From the NCBI RefSeq assembly GCF_016616885.1, contig NZ_CP067102.1, forward strand, positions 7,344,501 through 7,408,500: 64,000 bases of DNA. Direction: 5' to 3'. The notes beneath the pieces were generated by a model. That model was not told where the DNA came from, ran no database searches, and saw nothing but the letters and a program-made list of their open reading frames with translations. Both the position numbers and the translations under genes were made by a program. Position 1 is the stretch's first letter; each line of letters starts with the position of its first letter. This stretch comes from Bradyrhizobium diazoefficiens (GTDB lineage Bacteria > Pseudomonadota > Alphaproteobacteria > Rhizobiales > Xanthobacteraceae). Positions 29,148 through 36,541 of this stretch are shown here, piece after piece.

Positions 29148-29404
29148 TCTGCGCCGTCCTCGGCCTTTTGCTCGTCGGGCGTGAGCGCCGGACAGGCGCG
29201 GATGGTCGAGCGTGCAAGCTTGGCATCGTCCTTGGATTTGTAAGGACCGTCGCCGAACCAGATGTCGCCGTTGATGACCGGATTGCGGGTCACGATGTTG
29301 CATTTGCCGGTGGCGCGATTGCCGACCACCCAGAACAGTCCGTCGGCAAGGCTCATCGTTCCCGACGCCAGCAGCAAGCTGCAAGCAAAGATCAAACGCT
29401 TCAT
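29144..29404 (-). CDS. Small exported protein of unknown function
   Basis: An 86-residue protein with signal peptide MKRLIFACSLLLASGTMSLA. The mature part (DGLFWVVGNRATGKCNIVTR, then INGDIWFGDGPYKSKDDAKL) has two cysteines, GKCNIV and RACPAL, able to pair. This pattern is common among small Bradyrhizobium periplasmic proteins, but I know no function. The ATG at 29404 is preceded by CAGGAGCAAAAGCC; an upstream in-frame start at 29422 adds only six residues. Its stop overlaps the convergent 60-residue gene. Confidence 0.65.
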   Translation of the reverse strand: MKRLIFACSLLLASGTMSLADGLFWVVGNRATGKCNIVTRNPVINGDIWFGDGPYKSKDDAKLARSTIRACPALTPDEQKAEDGAD

Positions 29405-29529
29405 GGCTTTTGCTCCTGCCATGCAGGTAGACCTGCGGCGGCGCCGGCAATAGTCCTTGCGACATTGCGCCTCCGATCGTGGTTAATCGCCACGCGCCGC
29501 AACCGCTCGAAAAAAGATCGAGTTAGACG

Positions 29530-30168
29530 CTAGATGTCGCGGCCTTCGACCTTCTCGGTCAAAGCCTTCACCTGGTCGGGGATCTTCTCGAGGTGCGGAT
29601 TGACGGCGAGTGCCTTGCGATAGGCCTCGAGCGCGCGCTTCTCGTCGCCGACGTCCTGCATGATCATGCCGAGCCCTGCGAGCGCACCGAAATGACGCGG
29701 CTCGCGGATCAGCACCTCGCGGATGTCGGCGAGCGAGCGGGCATAATCGTTCTGCATGTAATAGAGCGTGGCCCGCCGATTCCAGGCCTCGATGTAGTCG
29801 GGGCGGAGCTTGATGACCGAATCCAAAAGCTTGATCGCAATCTCGATCTTCTGCGCATCCACCGCCGCCTTGGCCCGCGCCATCAACAGCGCAGCGGTGT
29901 CGCTCGGGGTCTGCAGCCAGATCGCCCAGATCCGCGCCTCGACATGCTTGGCGCTGGCCTCGTCAGGGGCGGCCTTCAGCGCGCCGAACAGGAAATCGAG
30001 ATTCTTGGTGCGCTCGGCCTTGGGCAGCTTGGGCGGCGCCTCCGGCAGCTTCTTCTGCTGCTTCGCCGGCGGGGCGGGATCATCCTGCGCACGCGCCGGC
30101 GCGAGGCCGGCGGTTCCGAAGACCAGGGCCAGGCACAGCGTGTACGCGAAAGGGAATCTCACGGTCAT
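29530..30168 (-). CDS. Exported tetratricopeptide-repeat protein
   Basis: A 212-residue periplasmic protein with signal peptide (cleavage near APARAQD), a Pro/Lys spacer, and three TPR units from about residue 95 onward: KIEIAIKLLDSVIKLRPDY, then ARSLADIREVLIREPRHFGA and KRALEAYRKALAVNPHLEKI. TPR domains hold other proteins together; no partner is visible. The gene ends with GRDI and is followed by a gap of about 120 bp to the divergent-strand neighbours. Length and layout match the small TPR proteins seen widely in this order. Confidence 0.82.
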   Translation of the reverse strand: MTVRFPFAYTLCLALVFGTAGLAPARAQDDPAPPAKQQKKLPEAPPKLPKAERTKNLDFLFGALKAAPDEASAKHVEARIWAIWLQTPSDTAALLMARAKAAVDAQKIEIAIKLLDSVIKLRPDYIEAWNRRATLYYMQNDYARSLADIREVLIREPRHFGALAGLGMIMQDVGDEKRALEAYRKALAVNPHLEKIPDQVKALTEKVEGRDI

Positions 30169-30288
30169 GGCGAAAGTCTAAACGCGCAAAGCCGCCCTTG
30201 CAAAGCAGGGCGGCGTCAAACTCGTGTGAGACCGTGGTCTTGCGGGCTGTGCGCGCCAGGCGACCGCGACGGCAATCAGCCGCCCAGA

Positions 30289-30414
30289 TCAGCCTTGGCG
30301 AGCCTTGAAGCGGCGCTGCACCTTGTTGATCACATAGACCCGGCCCTTGCGGCGGACCAGGCGGTTGGCGCGATGGCGACCGCGCAGCGACTTCAACGAG
30401 TTACGGACCTTCAT
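30289..30414 (-). CDS. rpmJ: 50S ribosomal protein L36 (cysteine-free form)
   Basis: The 41-residue protein begins [20 protein letters not shown] and ends RRFKARQG, the form of L36 that lacks the C-C-C-H zinc ribbon. It sits on its own, not in a ribosomal operon. In E. coli the corresponding copy is ykgO, made under zinc limitation; in many alphaproteobacteria this cysteine-free type is the only L36. The ATG at 30414 gives the standard N-terminus. Confidence 0.93.
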   Translation of the reverse strand: MKVRNSLKSLRGRHRANRLVRRKGRVYVINKVQRRFKARQG

Positions 30415-30728
30415 GGCAGAATCCTGAACGTTCGAAAGGCCGTGTTCGGCACTACCGTTTCGGCACGCGCGAATGTGGCAAAATAAGATCTTTCCCGCTG
30501 GCGGACCGACCGCCCGGGACGGGGCGGTTCTTAAGGCATGGCGGGAGGTGATGTCAATGTTAACTGCCCGGTTCCGAACCGGCAAATTCGTGAAAACAAC
30601 CCCATGCACAGTAGAAATGGCCGGATCGGCCCGATCTATTCATGCGGCAAGCCAGGGTTCGCCACGGCAACGCCTTGCCAAATTCGTTATATCATATAAT
30701 CAATTTGGCAACCCGTCGGGAGGACACC
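30415..30728. other. Intergenic region, rpmJ / amidohydrolase
   Basis: This 314-bp divergent region holds the promoters of both genes and the 37-bp palindrome listed below. I see no gene in it. Confidence 0.45.
30675..30711 (+). promoter_or_regulatory. 37-bp palindromic operator before the amidohydrolase gene
   Basis: TTGCCAAATT, two bases, TTATAT, one base, ATATAA, two bases, AATTTGGCAA: 16 of 16 arm positions pair. It includes a perfect TATAAT (30695-30700), so a bound regulator would cover the -10 box. It ends 17 bp before the ATG. The A/T-rich centre resembles operators of GntR-type regulators. Confidence 0.75.
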
Positions 30729-31613
30729 ATGCCGAAGCTGAAGCTGCCCAATATCGACGACGTCGTCGCCATCGACATCCACACCCATGCCGAGGAGCCC
30801 TGCGGCTGCCATGCCGACGATGGCTATGACGACTTCCAGGCGCAGATGGCGGAGTATTTCAAGTCGCCCAACAAGCATCCGCCGACCGTGCCGGAGACCG
30901 CGGCCTATTACCGCTCCAAGAACATCGCGGCGGTGATCTTCCCGGTCGATGCCGAGCGCGAGACCGGCTTCCGCCGCTACAACAATTACGAGATGATCGA
31001 GGCCGCCTCCGACCATCTCGACGTCCTCATCCCGTTCGTCTCGATCGACCCGCACAAGGGCAAGCTGGGCGCCCGCGAGGCGCGCAAGCTGATCGAGGAA
31101 TACGGGGTGCGCGGCTTCAAATTCCACCCGACCATGCAGGGCTTCTACGCCAACGACCGCATGGCCTACCCGCTCTACGAAGAGATCAATAATGGCGGCG
31201 CGATCGCGCTATTCCACACCGGCCAGACCGGCGTCGGCTCGGGCATGCCCGGCGGGATGGGCATGCGGCTGAAATATTCCAACCCGATGTACATGGACGA
31301 TGTCGCGGCTGATTTCCCCGACCTCAAGATCATCCTCGCCCATCCCTCCTTCCCCTGGCAGGAGGAGGCGCTGTCGGTCGCGACCCACAAGCCGAACGTC
31401 TACATCGACCTCTCCGGGTGGTCGCCGAAATATTTCCCGCCGATCCTGGTGCGCTATATCAACTCGATCCTGCAGGACAAGATGCTGTTCGGCTCGGACT
31501 GGCCGGTGATCACGCCGGACCGCTGGCTGTCGGACTTTGCCAAGATCGACATCCGCGACGAGATCCGGCCGAAGGTGCTCAAGGCCAACGCGCGGAAGCT
31601 GCTGGGGATCTAG
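30729..31613 (+). CDS. Amidohydrolase-2 family metal-dependent hydrolase
   Basis: A 294-residue TIM-barrel hydrolase of the amidohydrolase-2 family (decarboxylase/lactonase branch). The metal motif DIHTHAEEP opens the barrel at residue 16; GFKFHPTMQGF, ALFHTGQTG, ILAHPSFPW and the C-terminal FGSDWPVITPDRW carry the other conserved His and Asp. Such enzymes act on carboxylated aromatic or lactone substrates; none can be named. The ATG at 30729 follows GGGAGGACACC. A palindromic operator lies just upstream. Its last 292 bp are repeated at 38026-38317, on the other side of a 6.4-kb insertion. Confidence 0.9.
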   Translation: MPKLKLPNIDDVVAIDIHTHAEEPCGCHADDGYDDFQAQMAEYFKSPNKHPPTVPETAAYYRSKNIAAVIFPVDAERETGFRRYNNYEMIEAASDHLDVLIPFVSIDPHKGKLGAREARKLIEEYGVRGFKFHPTMQGFYANDRMAYPLYEEINNGGAIALFHTGQTGVGSGMPGGMGMRLKYSNPMYMDDVAADFPDLKIILAHPSFPWQEEALSVATHKPNVYIDLSGWSPKYFPPILVRYINSILQDKMLFGSDWPVITPDRWLSDFAKIDIRDEIRPKVLKANARKLLGI

Positions 31614-31939
31614 GCGCGGGCTCAAAGATTGGCGGAGTGCCCCACATAGCGGCTCCGCAACGGACTCAAAGTCCATAAGGGTCGTCAACATCTAGCGGGG
31701 CCAGTTCGGCGTCAGACCTCGGGCCTGGCTACTTCCCGCGGAGGTCAGCCACCAAGGCAAGAAGCCGAAGGAGACTGCCGCGAAGAAGCCCACGGCCAAG
31801 TCGCAGCGTAGGTCGGCGTAGTCGGCCGGTTTGGCGGCTGGCAGCGCGAACAAGTTTCTCCCCTGCACTATGAAATCCTGCTAATGAAACGCGCAAGCCA
31901 GATACCTCGAATGGCGCCGATTGGCCGCAGGAGGATCGT
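31614..31939. other. Left junction of the inserted region
   Basis: This 326-bp stretch starts just behind the amidohydrolase stop. After a few bases its sequence no longer matches the downstream copy's flank. One frame (31696-31821) would encode a Lys-rich tail ending KSQRRSA that may be the debris of a nucleoid-type protein gene, but no start codon is present. GGACTCAAAGTCC (31662-31674) is a short hairpin. I see no intact gene here. Confidence 0.35.
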
Positions 31940-32845
31940 ATGTCGGTCCAAACCCGTAGCGACGGCTTCTTGCGTCGATTGCTGCTCAAGGCCGGGTTGG
32001 CTGTCATCTCCATGAGCCCGGCCGCCGCGCTTGCGGCGGATGACGATGGGGCCGGAAACGCGTCTCTCCCGAACCTGTACCTCGATCTCCGCACCACCTA
32101 TGCGCAGGTTCCCGCGGGAACGCTAGCCTTCGGCTTTGGCCATCCGTCACTTTTCTCTAGTCTCCGAACGCTGACGAACTCGAACGGCGCGGCTCGTCCC
32201 GCCGGCTTGCCTGCGGTGAAATCGCTCAACGTGGACTTACCCTTTACCGTCGATGTGACCGACTCCGTTTCGCTCTATGCCGGCGTCAGCGGTAGTTCAA
32301 CGGATTCGGGCGGCGCCGGCTGGTCATCCTTTCAGGTCACGAGCTGGAATATCGGTTTCCAGGCGGATCTGTACCAGCAGAACGGCGGGACCTTTCCGAC
32401 GGTAACGCTGCAATCGACCATCACGCAGTCGATCCCCAACGGGCCGCTGACCACGACCTCCATCAACAACATCCTCGAGTTCGACTACGCCTTCGACAAA
32501 GACGAGACCAGAGGATTGCTCGCGGGCGTACAGTCTACCCTCACGGATTCCGGCAGCCCCCTCGCAAGGATCCGACCGAACACGATCGGCTATCTCGGCG
32601 GCTACTATCAATGGCCGAACAACTGGAAGTTCACAGGTCGCGTCGGCGTTCAGTCCTTTGAAGGCGCGCAGCTTCTGAGCCTCACGCCGGTCCAGCCTTT
32701 CACCCAGCCTATCATCCGCCTTGATATCGATCGCATGGACGATAACGGCAACCGCCTATTTGGCGTCACGGCCGAGATCATGTGGGTGCCGAAACCAGCC
32801 TATCAATTGACGCTTAGAACGCCGCTTTACGCTGTACGCCACTAG
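31940..32845 (+). CDS. Putative outer-membrane beta-barrel protein
   Basis: A 301-residue exported protein. The leader contains FLRRLLLKAGLAVISMSPAA and ends ALAADD. The mature part consists of alternating hydrophobic/polar strands with aromatic ends (SLYAGVSGSSTDSGGAGWSS, YLGGYYQWPNNWKFTGRVGV), and the last strand ends TLRTPLYAVRH, as in barrels. No family is recognised with certainty. The ATG at 31940 has GGAGG eight bases upstream. Codon use is less G/C-biased than in genes to the left. It is the first gene of the inserted segment and may form a channel with the MetA-like barrel encoded nearby. Confidence 0.65.
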   Translation: MSVQTRSDGFLRRLLLKAGLAVISMSPAAALAADDDGAGNASLPNLYLDLRTTYAQVPAGTLAFGFGHPSLFSSLRTLTNSNGAARPAGLPAVKSLNVDLPFTVDVTDSVSLYAGVSGSSTDSGGAGWSSFQVTSWNIGFQADLYQQNGGTFPTVTLQSTITQSIPNGPLTTTSINNILEFDYAFDKDETRGLLAGVQSTLTDSGSPLARIRPNTIGYLGGYYQWPNNWKFTGRVGVQSFEGAQLLSLTPVQPFTQPIIRLDIDRMDDNGNRLFGVTAEIMWVPKPAYQLTLRTPLYAVRH

Positions 32846-32927
32846 CCAAAACTGCTGCGCCTGATCGCTGCACGACCGCTGGCAGGCGAAGGCTGGGGCC
32901 GTGAAGGTCCAAGGCGGCTGATCCGTG

Positions 32928-33212
32928 CTAATGCAGCGGCTCGACCTTTGCCGCCATATCGGGTGCGCGGCTGACCCGATAGCTTGCGTTGCTGCACCTC
33001 AAGACCCAGACCGCATGATCCGGCTTAGAGCGCTTTGTGTCTTTCTTGGCACCGAGCGCCTTGTCGCACGCAAAGCCTTGCATGCGGATCTGTGCCGCGA
33101 GCTCATCCCGCGGCATTTCGCCGGCGGGTTGCGCGCAGGATGTGGATAATCCTGTGAGCAGGATGCACGCTGTCAAACAGGTTAGACTAATGGCAGAATT
33201 GAACGTTCTCAT
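32928..33212 (-). CDS. Small exported protein with one disulfide pair
   Basis: A 94-residue protein with a signal peptide MRTFNSAISLTCLTACILLT ending near TSCAQP, which could be a lipobox-like site (STSC). The mature part has FACDKALGAKK and VWVLRCSNASYRV, two cysteines likely to pair, and ends AKVEPLH. The ATG at 33212 follows AGGAGGTCTC, a strong ribosome binding site. I do not recognise a family; similar short proteins are scattered in Bradyrhizobium genomes. Confidence 0.6.
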   Translation of the reverse strand: MRTFNSAISLTCLTACILLTGLSTSCAQPAGEMPRDELAAQIRMQGFACDKALGAKKDTKRSKPDHAVWVLRCSNASYRVSRAPDMAAKVEPLH

Positions 33213-33319
33213 GAGACCTCCACCAGGAGCGGGCACAAAATTTCGAGCGCAGAAGCTGAGACCGTTGATGTCACGAGCGTGGCTAAAATCGGACGAATAT
33301 TCATTGCGAGCGAAGACGA

Positions 33320-34369
33320 CTACTTCGTGATCATTCGCTTCGGTGGCCCCGTCGGCGTCGGCGCTGCCGGCGAGATCGCAAACGTCACCCAGGCGTTCCA
33401 GCCCTCGGGCCGGTTCTCGGCAGCAAATTCTTTGTAGGCCTTCAGGTTCAGGTAACCCTGCATGTCGCCGACCGGGAAGATGAATCCGATTTGCGGGCCG
33501 GCGCCCGCCACCTGAGAGCGAAAACAGCCGACGCGATCGCCGGAGCCGCTGTCGCAGCCGAGCTGCTTGTACACGTAGCCCACCAGACCGACCTGAACCT
33601 GCTTGCTCAGGAATTGCGAAGCTCCCCAGTCGAAGTGCAGGTCAACACCGCTTTGATATTGGGTGTCAGTGTTCTTCAAATTGTAGGTGAAGCCGAGGAC
33701 GCCGGAGAGCTCATGTCCCGTCTGCGGATTGAAATAGGTATAGCCGCCGCCCGCGTCGATCGCCCCATGCCCGATCCCGATATTGGCGAGCCGCGTCGAC
33801 TGGTACGCACCGACCGGGATATCCCCCGTGATGTAGGTCATGTAGTTGTTGACACCGGCATTCCAGCGCAAGGCAAACTGCGGGATCAAATCGCCAAATC
33901 CCACGATCGAGTCGCTGATGGAATCGGATCGGGAGAATGGGATCGAGCCGATCGGCGTCGACAGCGTTCCCGTCAGCAATCCCGCGATCGAGGTGGTGTT
34001 GGCGCCGTATATCCCCATCAAGGTGGCAGAGGCCTGGCCGCCCATCACTGGTGTCGCAAAAACGTAGGTCCCGACCAACAACCCGAGGTCCACATCAGCG
34101 TTTAGTTTGGCGTTCAACGTCGCTGTCAGATTTGCCGGGATACGGCCGGTTTCGATCTCTCTCGCGCGCGCCACGTCACCGCCGGCGGAAACCGATGTGT
34201 GATAGTAGATCGCTGCGGCCGACCAGCCCGGCTGCTGCGGCGTGGCAGCGAGGCTGCCGAAAAAGCCTGGAATCCAGAAGCTCACACCGCCTTCGTCTGC
34301 CAAGGCAATCGTCGGTATCGATGCAATCGCAAGAAGTGTGATGGCAGCTACCGCCTTGCGCACGCTCAT
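33320..34369 (-). CDS. SphA/MetA-type outer-membrane channel protein
   Basis: A 349-residue protein of the family annotated as phenol-degradation protein meta or SphA-like transporter, outer-membrane barrels often found beside aromatic or hydrophobic-compound genes. A Sec leader (MSVRKAVAAITLLAIASIPT, cleavage near ALADE) precedes the family-typical segments GVSFWIPGFFGSLAATP, QFALRWNAGVNNYMTYITGD and IPVGAYQSTRLANIGIGHGA, then GGGYTYFNPQTGHELSGVLG. The ATG at 34369 is chosen as the start of the leader; an in-frame extension to 34609 has no support. The gene is transcribed toward the left, away from the FNR-type box at 34675. Confidence 0.85.
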   Translation of the reverse strand: MSVRKAVAAITLLAIASIPTIALADEGGVSFWIPGFFGSLAATPQQPGWSAAAIYYHTSVSAGGDVARAREIETGRIPANLTATLNAKLNADVDLGLLVGTYVFATPVMGGQASATLMGIYGANTTSIAGLLTGTLSTPIGSIPFSRSDSISDSIVGFGDLIPQFALRWNAGVNNYMTYITGDIPVGAYQSTRLANIGIGHGAIDAGGGYTYFNPQTGHELSGVLGFTYNLKNTDTQYQSGVDLHFDWGASQFLSKQVQVGLVGYVYKQLGCDSGSGDRVGCFRSQVAGAGPQIGFIFPVGDMQGYLNLKAYKEFAAENRPEGWNAWVTFAISPAAPTPTGPPKRMITK

Positions 34370-34749
34370 GATGCCCCCGTTCACGTTGATCGAGCGGTCC
34401 ATAACCGGCTTGGCCGCAAAAACAAAAATCGAGAGTATGTGCGCGGCAACGTAGCACGCCCGCTGCACCGGGCGATGACTTATTGTTACAACCGCAGATG
34501 GTTGGCGCACGCATGTAACCAAAAAGACACTGCAGGGTAGTGCATCCATGCTTGTTACACGACGCGGCGGCGACCGGGTCGAGCCGTGTTGACATACTGT
34601 ATGCGTCATCGCGCGGCGGCACGCGAGCGGAGTCCAGCCGTCTGCGCGCTCGGGTACAGCGTCATCCGGTTTAATTGATCTGGATCAACACTCGACAGGA
34701 GAATGCGATCTGAAGTAGAGTGCTCGTGCGTCTTGAGAATTATATCGCA
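34370..34749. other. Regulatory spacer with FNR/FixK box, low G+C
   Basis: This 380-bp region separates the MetA-like gene (left) from the truncated leader gene (right). It carries the 14-bp FNR/FixK box listed separately, and A/T-rich patches suitable for promoters in both directions. No gene is visible. Confidence 0.5.
34675..34688 (+). promoter_or_regulatory. Perfect FNR/FixK-type box
   Basis: TTGATCTGGATCAA is a perfect 14-bp palindrome and fits both the FNR consensus (TTGAT-N4-ATCAA) and the Bradyrhizobium FixK2 consensus. Its centre lies 68 bp before the ATG at 34750; an activator at -41.5 would place the start of transcription near 34723, leaving a 27-base leader. Low-oxygen control of the genes to the right is likely. 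Confidence 0.75.
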
Positions 34750-34827
34750 ATGGATATTCGCAAGAGGCTTATTGCGCTGATTGCCGCCTTCCTCGTCACG
34801 GCTCCAGCATTTGCACGGCAAACATAA
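34750..34827 (+). pseudogene. Remnant of an exported-protein gene (signal peptide only)
   Basis: The frame reads MDIRKRLIALIAAFLVTAPA then FARQT and a TAA stop: 25 residues that form a complete Sec signal peptide with an AFA cleavage site, and almost nothing after it. A free signal peptide has no known use, so the rest of the gene was probably deleted or replaced. The position, directly behind the FNR/FixK box with a suitable leader length, suggests that this was the first gene under that control. The next complete gene begins 307 bp downstream. Confidence 0.55.
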
Positions 34828-35134
34828 CGACAAACGAGCTGTTCAAAGCGCCGCTCGCGCGGACCGTCTTATTAAGATGGAAACTGCGCCCAGGTTCAGA
34901 TGGGGCGACGTACTGCCGACAAGACGTACTGCCGACACGGAGAGAGGATTTTCGGCTTCCAGCCGATCCATTCGGTTTCGGGAGTTAGCCGATGATGAGC
35001 GTCTCGAACCTGCCTGCCGAGCTACATCACGCTTTCTGCTCGCTGCTCTCGCCGCTGACCGTCCCTAACGGTCACGCCGGCAAACCACGGGTGTGACGGA
35101 TCCGCCCGACGCTACCATTGATCGGAGGAGAGTT
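34828..35134. other. Spacer before the DUF1254 pair
   Basis: This 307-bp stretch has no gene that I can support. It includes a 16-bp direct tandem repeat (34907-34937) and ends in a very good ribosome binding site. It may hold the remains of the gene whose leader is at 34750. Confidence 0.4.
34907..34937. repeat. Two tandem copies of a 16-bp unit
   Basis: GACGTACTGCCGACAA is followed directly by GACGTACTGCCGACA. A short slippage-type duplication. Confidence 0.8.
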
Positions 35135-36541
35135 ATGATCAACAAGTGCTCCGTGCTCGCGTCATGTCTCGCTGCCGTTTTGATGCAAGGGCAAACAGCC
35201 AAAGCCCAAATAGGAAGCCGCATCGAAGCCTATGAAGCTTCAAAAGAAGCTTACATCTACGCCTTTCCGATGATCGCCGCCTACAAGGCGATGGACGAGT
35301 TCAACATCGATCGGAAGTCATCGCAATACAAAGGGCCGTTTAATCAGATTATCAACGAAGGCCGCGTCTTCACGCCCAAGGATACCGCTATCGTGACGCC
35401 GAATAGCGATACCCCGTATTCGATGCTTCAAGCCGACTTGCGGGCCGAGCCGATCGTATTTTGCGTGCCGGAGATAGAGAAGGGCCGCTATTATTCAGTT
35501 CAACTGACCGACATGTATTCGTTCAATTATGGCTATGTCGGAAGTCGCGCCACCGGCAATGCTGCCGGGTGCTACATGATCGCCGGGCCGAATTGGTCCG
35601 GGGAAAGGCCAAACGGTGTGGCGAAGATCTTCAAGAGCGAGACGGAGTTCGGACTTGTGATCTTCCGCACCCAGCTCCTCAATCCCGGCGATATCGACAA
35701 CGTCAGGAAAATTCAAGCTCAGTACAAGGCTCAGCCGTTGTCCCAATTCCTGAAGCAGGCTGCGCCGACGGCCTTGCCGCTGCCTAACTTCCCGCCTTTC
35801 TCGCAGGACGCCTTCAAACTCGACGCATTCTCCTACCTGAATTTCCTGCTGCAGTTCGCGCCGGCTGTGCCGGCGGAAACGGAATTGCGGGCCAAATTCG
35901 CCAAGATCGGCATCTCCCCGGGCGCTACATATGCGCTGCCAGGTCTGGGAGAGGACAAGGTAGCTACCGAGCTTGGCATCAAGGAAGGTTATGACGCGAT
36001 CGTTAAGCAAAAAGAGGATATCGGCAAATCGGAAAATGGCTGGCGGATTGGCTCGGCCTTTGGCGACCGCGCCTTTTACCACGGCGATTTTACACTGCGG
36101 GCAGCCGCCGCACTCGCGGGCATCTACGGCAACGATGCGATCGAGGCGATGTATCCTTTGGCTGTAATGGACAATCTCGGACAGAAGCTCGACGGAGGTC
36201 AGCACAAATACACGGTCACGTTCCCGGCTGGAGCATATCCACCGGTCAACGCGTTCTGGTCAATTACCATGTATGATGGAAAGACCCAGTTGCTGATCGA
36301 AAACCCGATCAACCGATATTTGATCAATTCGCCGATGTTGCCGGACCTCAAGAAGAATGCCGACGGTTCGCTCACAATTTACGTTCAGAACAAATCACCG
36401 GGTGCGGACAAGGAGGCAAATTGGCTGCCCGCGCCCGATGGTCCGATTTACATGGTGATGCGGCTCTACTGGCCGAAGGAGGAAGCCCTCAACGGGAATT
36501 GGAAGCCTGCGCCAATCGTGCGGGAAGGAGACCTCCGATGA
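35135..36541 (+). CDS. DUF1254/DUF1214 exported protein, Sec-type leader
   Basis: A 468-residue protein with an N-terminal DUF1254 part and a C-terminal DUF1214 part. The Sec leader MINKCSVLASCLAAVLMQGQ ends near AKAQIG. Family landmarks are AYIYAFPMIAAYKAM, TPNSDTPYSMLQADLRAEP near residue 85, and at the end NAFWSITMYDGKTQLLIENP and NRYLI, then QNKSPGADKEANWLPAP. The function is unknown; these proteins are periplasmic and often placed near transport or aromatic-degradation genes. The ATG at 35135 follows GGAGGAGAGTT. The stop overlaps the next gene's start by ATGA. Confidence 0.88.
   Translation: MINKCSVLASCLAAVLMQGQTAKAQIGSRIEAYEASKEAYIYAFPMIAAYKAMDEFNIDRKSSQYKGPFNQIINEGRVFTPKDTAIVTPNSDTPYSMLQADLRAEPIVFCVPEIEKGRYYSVQLTDMYSFNYGYVGSRATGNAAGCYMIAGPNWSGERPNGVAKIFKSETEFGLVIFRTQLLNPGDIDNVRKIQAQYKAQPLSQFLKQAAPTALPLPNFPPFSQDAFKLDAFSYLNFLLQFAPAVPAETELRAKFAKIGISPGATYALPGLGEDKVATELGIKEGYDAIVKQKEDIGKSENGWRIGSAFGDRAFYHGDFTLRAAAALAGIYGNDAIEAMYPLAVMDNLGQKLDGGQHKYTVTFPAGAYPPVNAFWSITMYDGKTQLLIENPINRYLINSPMLPDLKKNADGSLTIYVQNKSPGADKEANWLPAPDGPIYMVMRLYWPKEEALNGNWKPAPIVREGDLR

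Noticed and set aside
31662..31674. GGACTCAAAGTCC looked like the anticodon arm of a tRNA-Leu, a possible attachment site
   Set aside because: No acceptor stem, T-arm or CCA could be folded around it; the 5-bp stem would leave a 3-base loop.
31696..31821. Lys-rich frame that might be the end of an H-NS-like protein
   Set aside because: No start codon, a stop just upstream and only a loose resemblance; kept as a remark in the left-junction entry.
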